Translations under genes and position numbers: made by a program
Shown: piece after piece, positions 58,260 to 64,000 of the stretch
Layout: the number at the start of each line of letters is the position of its first letter
How positions within the stretch are numbered: position 1 is the stretch's first letter
Assembly: GCF_001042615.1 (NCBI RefSeq)
Contig: NZ_AP012327.1
Location: forward strand, 2,170,001-2,234,000
From: Bifidobacterium catenulatum subsp. kashiwanohense JCM 15439 = DSM 21854
GTDB lineage: Bacteria > Actinomycetota > Actinomycetes > Actinomycetales > Bifidobacteriaceae
Length of the DNA stretch: 64,000 bases
Direction of reading: 5' to 3'
The notes under the pieces: model-generated
The model's input: the letters and a program-made list of their open reading frames with translations, nothing else
Told to the model about the DNA's origin: nothing
The model's database searches: none

Positions 58260-58711
58260 TGCACTATCAGCGTGTCGTTTCGGATTTCTCGTGATTCATT
58301 GCACATATTCCGTCGTTCAGCAACTTTGCGATGACGAATTTCCGGCGAACGGCTCTTCTGCCCACCGCTGATTCCCTCTTTGTTGAATCACAAAAACACT
58401 TCTCCGATGCAACAACACTCGTTCACCATGGCAAGGAGTGATCCGAACAGGCTTTCTTCCGGTAGGAATGGCACCGGGACGCACTGCCGATCGAACCAAT
58501 GGCAGACACATGGGTTATGGAGAGCGCACGATTCGCCCTGAAAGGTCCTCAGGCGAATCGTGCACGGAGGCCATATGTTAGGGAGCGTATATTCAGGTCT
58601 TTTGCCATCTTGCATGGCCGATTTCCCTATCATTAAGCCCTCCATCTCACATATGAAAAACATGATTCCCCAAAATGTCGATTCTGGGAAATCATGCATG
58701 CATCCTGTCTC
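58260..58711. other. Gap between lacI and GH36
   Basis: About 450 bases. It contains the second 49-bp repeat. Apart from that I see no gene or RNA. Open frames on both strands lack ribosome sites and family resemblance. Confidence 0.45.
58526..58574 (+). repeat. 49-bp direct repeat, copy 2
   Basis: Identical over 49 bases to 51801-51849. Here the left arm of the hairpin is incomplete: the bases before GCACGATT differ, so the symmetrical stem is 12 bp instead of 16. Copy 2 therefore looks like the derived one. Confidence 0.95.
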
Positions 58712-61165
58712 CTATGTATGCCGAATGGCGAAGATTCGGGCCGAAGGACACTCGGTGGCAGCCGCGGTCAGACGAACGGTTTCCGGATCGAGCCGTTCAA
58801 TGGTCCACGGCTTGGTTTCGGGTGCATGATCGGGATTGCCCGGATCGGGGAAAATCTGTTCGATCTCATCACCTTGGGCCAAAGGCATGCAGAGGGATGG
58901 GGTGCCGCCTCGACGCCAGATGATGATGTAATCAGTCTGAGGGCCCGTATCCGATGAACCGCCTTCCGTCTCGCTCCGCCAACGGGAGGCGGCTTCCGTA
59001 TGGCGCAGGCCGGAGGTAAGCCACTCCGCGTTGAAACCAGGCAGACCGGCGGGCCAAAACGGCACAAGGGCGGACTGTTCGGCGAGAATCCGCCGATGCA
59101 GGGCGATGGCATCGCGCACCAAGCTCAGTCGCGGTTCGGTCATGCGATCGATGAATCCAGACAGATACAGGCGGCCCATCACGCCAGTCGCCAGCGTGAA
59201 CACGGCCGTCTCATCGTTCATTTCTTCTTGGGCGTAGCCCCAATTGCCTTGCTGTTCCGGTGGAATCGTCAGCCCTGCCCCGGCCGCAATGGCGGCGTAC
59301 ACCAGCGGATCGCACTGATCGGAAGTCGACTGCAGGTCCAGCCGCGACAGCTGCGCGTAATCGGCGCGCATGGCTCCGGAGCCGCAATTCTCGATCATCA
59401 CATCCGGATGGCGGCGGCGCAAGTCATCAAGCCAATCCAAGTAGGCGCGGCAATGCGCGAGCAGACCTTCACCGGCCGACCCGGCATCGACATCGGTGCC
59501 GACCCCGGGAATGGTGTTGTAATCGAATTTGAAGAAGACCGCACCGAAATCGTCGATCAGCCGATCGACGGTACGCGTGACATGCGCACGGGCCTCAGGC
59601 GAACGGAAATCAAGCAGATAGCGCCCGGAATCGCACACGCGCACACCATGACGCTGGAAGAAGGCGCTGTCCGGAAGCGTTTTGGCGAGCGGTGATTGCA
59701 CACCGATCACCTCGGGTTCGAGCCACAATCCCAAACCCATGCCATGCTCGCGAATGATGTCGGCCAATCCCTGCAATCCGACTTCGCCGAAACGATTCGT
59801 GGAGGCCCGCCATTCGCCGACCATATCCCACCAGCCGCCGTCGGTGCTGTCATACCAGCCCGCGTCGATGCAGAAGATGTCGGCGCCGACGCCCGCTGCA
59901 CCTTCGACCAGTGGCAGCTCCTTGTCGATGCGAGGGTCACCGAACAACGTATTCATATAATCGTTGTAAATCACCAAGCCTTGCGTTCGCTCGAATTCCG
60001 CGGTACGACCCAGCTCGCGGGCCTTGGCCGCCCGCAGGGCGCGACGTTGCAGCGTCATTTCCGCGACGGCATCCTGCCAGTCACCGGCAACGATGGCGAA
60101 CGATACCGGCACGGATTCGAAATCGTTGCCTTCGCCTAGATTCGTAAACCACTGATGATCCTGATATTCCGGACCGAACGCGGCGATATGCAGACCCGGA
60201 TCATCCTCGCCGACCTCCCATTCCCACGGACCGTTGTGCTCGATCTGCCACATCACGGAAAAGTCGCGGACCTTACGGGAACGGTGACGCTTCGATTCCT
60301 CAACCTACACGATGCCCGCCGGTTCATGCATGCCAGTGCTCCATATGGAGGTGGAGCTCAGTGCGAAACGGGAACTGGATTGACCGGGGTTGATGCGCTG
60401 ATTACGATCGCGCACGCTGGTTTCACGAAGCGGCCGCATATGCCAGTCGTTCTCCACGGCCCAAGCCGCGTCGCCCCAGAGCAGGTGGGAACTTTCCACC
60501 GTTCCGCCGTTAACGGTCAAGGGCACGGTGAGGTTCATGGAGGAGACCGCCTCGACGGAGAACGGTTCCGGCGAGCGCAACCTGGTGTGGGTGCGTACGG
60601 CCGACAGACCCGGATAGGCTTCAAAGACGCTGGTTACGGTCAGACCGGGTTGAGGGGCATCCGTAGCGTTGCCGGGAATCGTTGGCGATGCTTCGATGCC
60701 TTGCGCCCGTTCGCAATGCGGGGAAGGGGCAGCGTCTTCGGAAGGGCGGTCCCGTTCCGTGGCAACGGGTTCGAATTCGCGGCCCATCGGCTGAAGCGCA
60801 TCGTAGGAGGCGAATTGGGTGATTTCCAAACGGTACGGATCGCCGGAATCCTCTGCCGGCTCGCTGGCATGGGCCGAAACGAAACGCAACTTGCCGCCGG
60901 CGACGGTGGCTATCAGCGATAGACGGTTGTCTTGCGATCCGGTGTTGGCGGCGCGTACCTCGACGATTGGCCGCGCATCGCGTTCCACCACCGCAACAGC
61001 CCCCGATAAACCCCCTTCTGCGGCGGCCATGCCTCGACCGGCGACATTGGCAAGCCGGACCGGGGAATCCCCCGTAACATCAAACAGCATGGAAATCACG
61101 CCATTGCCCCATGCAAGACGGCCGTCCGATTGAGGAAGCAGTGGAATCATGTTGCCATCGGCCAT
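58712..61165 (-). pseudogene. GH36 alpha-galactosidase gene interrupted by in-frame TAG
   Basis: One reading frame spans the gene from ATG 61165 (AAGGAG nine bases upstream) to 58712, but it contains TAG at 60305-60307. The upstream piece, 286 residues, is the N-terminal beta-sandwich. The downstream piece includes WQIEHNGPWEWEVGE, IDAGWYD, the nucleophile motif FFKFDYN, and ENCGSGAMRADYAQ with LDLQSTSDQ carrying the acid/base Asp. Neither half alone is a normal GH36 (about 730-820 residues). A GTG at 60256 could restart the C-terminal part, but no good ribosome site precedes it. Either a recent nonsense mutation or a sequencing error. Confidence 0.88.
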
Positions 61166-61396
61166 AGTGCAGCTCCTTCGCTCTCCAACATTCGTTGGAC
61201 AATACGCATCGTTTTACGCAATAAACACTAGCTTACGCAGTGCATGCGAGGGGGGCGGTGCGCGTGTGTCCGCTCAACCGAGCATGCAATCCCCCGATAT
61301 GAGGGCCGTATGTCCAAACGTCAGCCTCTCTTCAGCCCGACAGCATGACGATCAGAGCGGAAAAGGCTGCCGCGGCACGGCCAACCAAGCCGAACG
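61166..61396. other. GH36 upstream region
   Basis: About 230 bases with the presumed GH36 promoter. A GC-rich TGCCGCGGCA element near 61367-61376, followed by GCCTTTT on the minus strand, may be the terminator of the next gene. No gene is seen. Confidence 0.35.
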
Positions 61397-62134
61397 CTAC
61401 TCGAATCGCAGATATTCGACGAATCTGACCGGCATCTCCTTGCTCTTGGTGACGTTGCTGAATCCGAGGATCATCTGCTGCTGCGGCAATCCTTTGACGG
61501 ACTTCCACACCTTCGACTTGGACAGGTCAAACCCTACGGCCTTCTTCACATCCGTAACCGGATTGCCCTTGGCATCGACCAGCGAATCCCTGATCCGTTC
61601 CAGTTGCGCCTCGCCCATTATCTCCGCCGGCTTGGTAATGTCACCTCGATTATTGACTTCCGCGAACGTATCGGCATCGGTGACAATCATGTTGATCTGC
61701 CCGGCGGAGACCATGGCGAGCAGACGCGCGGAACCGTCCTGCGCATTTTCGGAATCACCGAGGGAGATGGACGTGTCCATTTGCACCAGCCGGCTGTCGG
61801 AGATCTTCTCCGCCTTGACGAAGTCGGAGCCGAGCCGGTCGAGCTGGTCGGCGTACCCGCCCATATTGATGCCTTCGACGCTCAGTTCGGCGCGCGGCCC
61901 CTTGGTGAGGTAGGAAACGCCGAACGCGGCGACGATGACGACCACAACGGCGATGATGACGGCATAGGAAAGAAAGTTTTCCTTGAAATACGGCCATTTT
62001 TCAGCTATCGGCAACTCATGTAGCGTCTTCCATTTCGACTGCTTCGCGTACACGTTGGATCGGGAAAGCTCGGCTACGGCCGCCTTCTGCTCGTCGGAAA
62101 GTGCATAGTCATCATCATGCCGTCCATCGGCCAT
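61397..62134 (-). CDS. Membrane-anchored protein of unknown function
   Basis: A 245-residue protein with an N-terminal cytoplasmic part of about 55 residues, one membrane helix (SYAVIIAVVVVIVAAFGVSYL) and an external domain of about 165 residues. That domain resembles an extracytoplasmic solute-binding lobe in texture (LLAMVSAGQINMIVTDADTFAEV) but has no catalytic motif that I recognise. I chose ATG at 62134, which has GAGG six bases upstream, over in-frame ATGs at 62152 and 62161. It lies between GH127 and GH36 in the same direction, so a link to glycan use is possible but unproven. Confidence 0.72.
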   Translation of the reverse strand: MADGRHDDDYALSDEQKAAVAELSRSNVYAKQSKWKTLHELPIAEKWPYFKENFLSYAVIIAVVVVIVAAFGVSYLTKGPRAELSVEGINMGGYADQLDRLGSDFVKAEKISDSRLVQMDTSISLGDSENAQDGSARLLAMVSAGQINMIVTDADTFAEVNNRGDITKPAEIMGEAQLERIRDSLVDAKGNPVTDVKKAVGFDLSKSKVWKSVKGLPQQQMILGFSNVTKSKEMPVRFVEYLRFE

Positions 62135-62268
62135 ATTGATCCTCGTTTTCATCACTGCCATTTACGCATTCTACGGGCAGTCTACACCATCGCCTTTCGT
62201 TTTCGCTGGGGGTATGGACTGCCCGCAGAATTCCGTATGCCGTCCAACGGGATGTTGGCCGTCAAACG

Positions 62269-64000
62269 TCAGCTGCGCAGGAACACCGTCATCTCGGTTT
62301 CGCCACGATTGGCCCATGCGAAATACGGGATCAGCGTGACTTCCGTCGGTTGACGTTGTGCCGGCTGCCACAGTGCGTACAGCGACTTGTCGGCGGCGCC
62401 CTGCGAGGACTCCCGCCAAGCGGGAATGGTCAGCGTGACCATCGGCAGATCGACCGGTTCCACTTCGCCCAAGCCTCGTTCGTCCTGTGCGGCGGCCTGC
62501 GCATGGAAGGTGATTTCGTTGACTTTGACGGCGTCCGGATCGGCGGCGATCGTCTCGGCATCAGCATGTAGCAGATGCAGATTGTCACCATTGTCGGTGC
62601 CTTCCGCGCAGTAGGCCAGCGGGCCGCGGATGAAGGCGACCTTGCCTGCGTCTTCGCGTACGAGAGGATTGGCCGCAATCATCCTGACCGGCATGGGGAA
62701 GTCGAAATCGATGACGTCACCGTCACGCCAAGTACCGGTGAGGTAGAGGTAGCCGTCACGGATGGTGCGTGTGATGCGAGAATCCTTCTCACCCGCGGCA
62801 TGGATGGAGTCGGCGGCCGACTCGCCACCGGCCCAGGCAGGCAGGCGAAGGGCCAAGGCAAAGGACTCCGGAACCTGCCCCTCATCGGAGGAAGGAAGGG
62901 TCACGGTGATGGCACCGGCGCCATTCCACGGCATATCGGCCCGCACTTCAAGGGAGACATCGGAACCGCCGAGTTTCGCGGACACCACGCCACCCATATA
63001 CAGGTGCACATACAGCGTGGAGGCATCGTCGGCCACCGTGTAGGCGTACTGTTGCACGCTTTCGACCATGCGGGCGATGTTCGGTGGGCAGCACGCGCAG
63101 CCGAACCACTTCTGACGTACCGGCTTAACGTGGAACTTGCGTTCGTCGCGATGGCAGGCTTCGGGCACGACCTCCAACGGATTCACATAGAAGAAGCTTT
63201 TGCCATCGAGCGCCATGCCGGCCAGCGTGGTGTTGTACAAGGCCGATTCCATGACGTCCGCATATTCGGATTTCGGCTGAATCTCAAGCATACGGCGCGC
63301 AAAGAACGCGAGTGCGATGGCCGCGCAGCTTTCCGAGTAGGCGGTGTCGTTCGGCAGATCATAGTCGAAGGAGAACGCCTCGCCCATATGCGTGGCACCG
63401 ATGCCGCCGGTGATATACAGTTTCCTGTCGACGATGTTGCGCCAGAGCGTCTCGCAGGATTCCAGCAGTGTTGCTTCCTCGGTGATTCTCGCCACGTCGG
63501 CCACGCCTGAGTAGAAGTAGGCGGCGCGCACGGCATGACCGAACGCCTCCGTTTGTTCCGTGACCGGCTTGTCGGCTTGATAGTAGGCGTAGTTCTGTTC
63601 ACGTGGCTCGTAGTTGCGACCGTCCTCTTCGGCACGGCGGCGATCTTCGAGTGCAAAGTACAGTGGTTGCTGGCCACGCTGCCGTACGAAGTATTCGGCC
63701 AGGCCGGCGTAACGGGTCTCGCCGGTTACCGCAGCCAGCTTCACCAGCGCCATCTCGGCGATCTCATGGCCCGGATAGCCGTGCAGCCTGCCTTCTTCCG
63801 TACCGAATCGGGAATCGATGTAATCGGCGAAACGGCAGGCCGCATCAAGTAGCTTGCGTTTGCCCGTGGCCTCGTAGTAGGCGACCGCGCCTTCGACCAG
63901 ATGCCCGAAGCAGTACAGTTCGTGATGGTCCTTCAGATTGGTGAAGTGGCGGTCCATGCCGTTGAGAATGTAGTAGGTGTCAAGGTAGCCGTTGTCCAGC
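62269..64000 (-). CDS. GH127 beta-L-arabinofuranosidase (5' end beyond window)
   Basis: At least 576 residues, open to the right edge (LDNGYLDTYYILNGMDRHF at the start of the visible part), so the N-terminus is missing. It matches the HypBA1 family that cleaves beta-1,2-L-arabinofuranose from hydroxyproline-linked arabino-oligosaccharides. The (alpha/alpha)6 barrel holds FTNLKDHHELYCFGH and GGIGATHMGEAFSFDYDLPND. The zinc-binding and catalytic cluster has its Glu in NPLEVVPEACHRDE, and the Cys pair with the nucleophile in FGCACCPPNIARM. No signal sequence can be judged. Confidence 0.94.
   Translation of the reverse strand, partial: LDNGYLDTYYILNGMDRHFTNLKDHHELYCFGHLVEGAVAYYEATGKRKLLDAACRFADYIDSRFGTEEGRLHGYPGHEIAEMALVKLAAVTGETRYAGLAEYFVRQRGQQPLYFALEDRRRAEEDGRNYEPREQNYAYYQADKPVTEQTEAFGHAVRAAYFYSGVADVARITEEATLLESCETLWRNIVDRKLYITGGIGATHMGEAFSFDYDLPNDTAYSESCAAIALAFFARRMLEIQPKSEYADVMESALYNTTLAGMALDGKSFFYVNPLEVVPEACHRDERKFHVKPVRQKWFGCACCPPNIARMVESVQQYAYTVADDASTLYVHLYMGGVVSAKLGGSDVSLEVRADMPWNGAGAITVTLPSSDEGQVPESFALALRLPAWAGGESAADSIHAAGEKDSRITRTIRDGYLYLTGTWRDGDVIDFDFPMPVRMIAANPLVREDAGKVAFIRGPLAYCAEGTDNGDNLHLLHADAETIAADPDAVKVNEITFHAQAAAQDERGLGEVEPVDLPMVTLTIPAWRESSQGAADKSLYALWQPAQRQPTEVTLIPYFAWANRGETEMTVFLRS

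Noticed and set aside
58712-61165. Two separate genes for GH36 halves
   Set aside because: Both parts lie in the same frame, separated by a single TAG. The downstream part has no convincing ribosome site, so an interrupted single gene is simpler.

Overview
The window looks like chromosomal DNA of a carbohydrate-rich, gut-type Bifidobacterium. The evidence is a high-GC actinobacterial style with AAAGGAG ribosome sites, lacS/lacZ, an oxidative (non-phosphorylating) L-fucose pathway beside GH95 and GH29 fucosidases, GH51/GH27/GH43/GH36/GH127 plant-glycan enzymes, and an rRNA spacer without tRNA genes. A member of the B. catenulatum/pseudocatenulatum/kashiwanohense group is my best guess. It comes from the gene set, not from any 16S comparison.

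Layout, left to right. 1-6.0 kb: 5' part of a GH3 glycosidase, a PAP2 phosphatase, a GNAT acetyltransferase, and a three-gene MacB/FtsX-like ABC exporter operon. 6.2-11.5 kb: divergent lacS and lacZ, an operator-like palindrome inside the lacS promoter spacer, and a broken lacI downstream of lacZ. 11.6-24.7 kb: a ten-gene fucosylated-glycan operon (two permeases, binding protein, hairpin terminator/attenuator, fuconate dehydratase, fucose dehydrogenase, lactonase, aldolase, mutarotase, GH29, GH95) with a divergent LacI regulator. The enzymes should release L-fucose inside the cell and convert it to pyruvate and L-lactaldehyde. 24.7-28.5 kb: an unexplained 40-residue ORF, a HigB/HigA-type toxin-antitoxin pair, a permease relic, and ahpC with a thioredoxin-reductase-like AhpF partner.

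28.7-34.5 kb: one rRNA operon on the minus strand (16S-23S-5S) with a recognisable promoter and tandem terminators. 34.9-45.4 kb: a large GT-C-like membrane protein, an FtsX permease paired with a degenerate ABC ATPase that lacks Walker A, an HD-domain protein, a class II glutamine amidotransferase, a frameshifted kup and a TatD hydrolase.

45.5-64 kb: a plant/mucin oligosaccharide island. GH51 and GH27 diverge from a LacI regulator and GH43. A LacI-controlled sugar ABC system with an AnmK-type kinase follows, lying between two perfect 49-bp direct repeats. Then come a GH36 alpha-galactosidase gene interrupted by an in-frame TAG, a membrane-anchored unknown, and a GH127 beta-L-arabinofuranosidase running off the right edge. 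All enzymes in these clusters appear to lack signal peptides, which fits a strategy of importing oligosaccharides and cleaving them inside the cell.

Coordinates of short motifs were counted by eye and may be off by one or two bases. rRNA ends are approximate.
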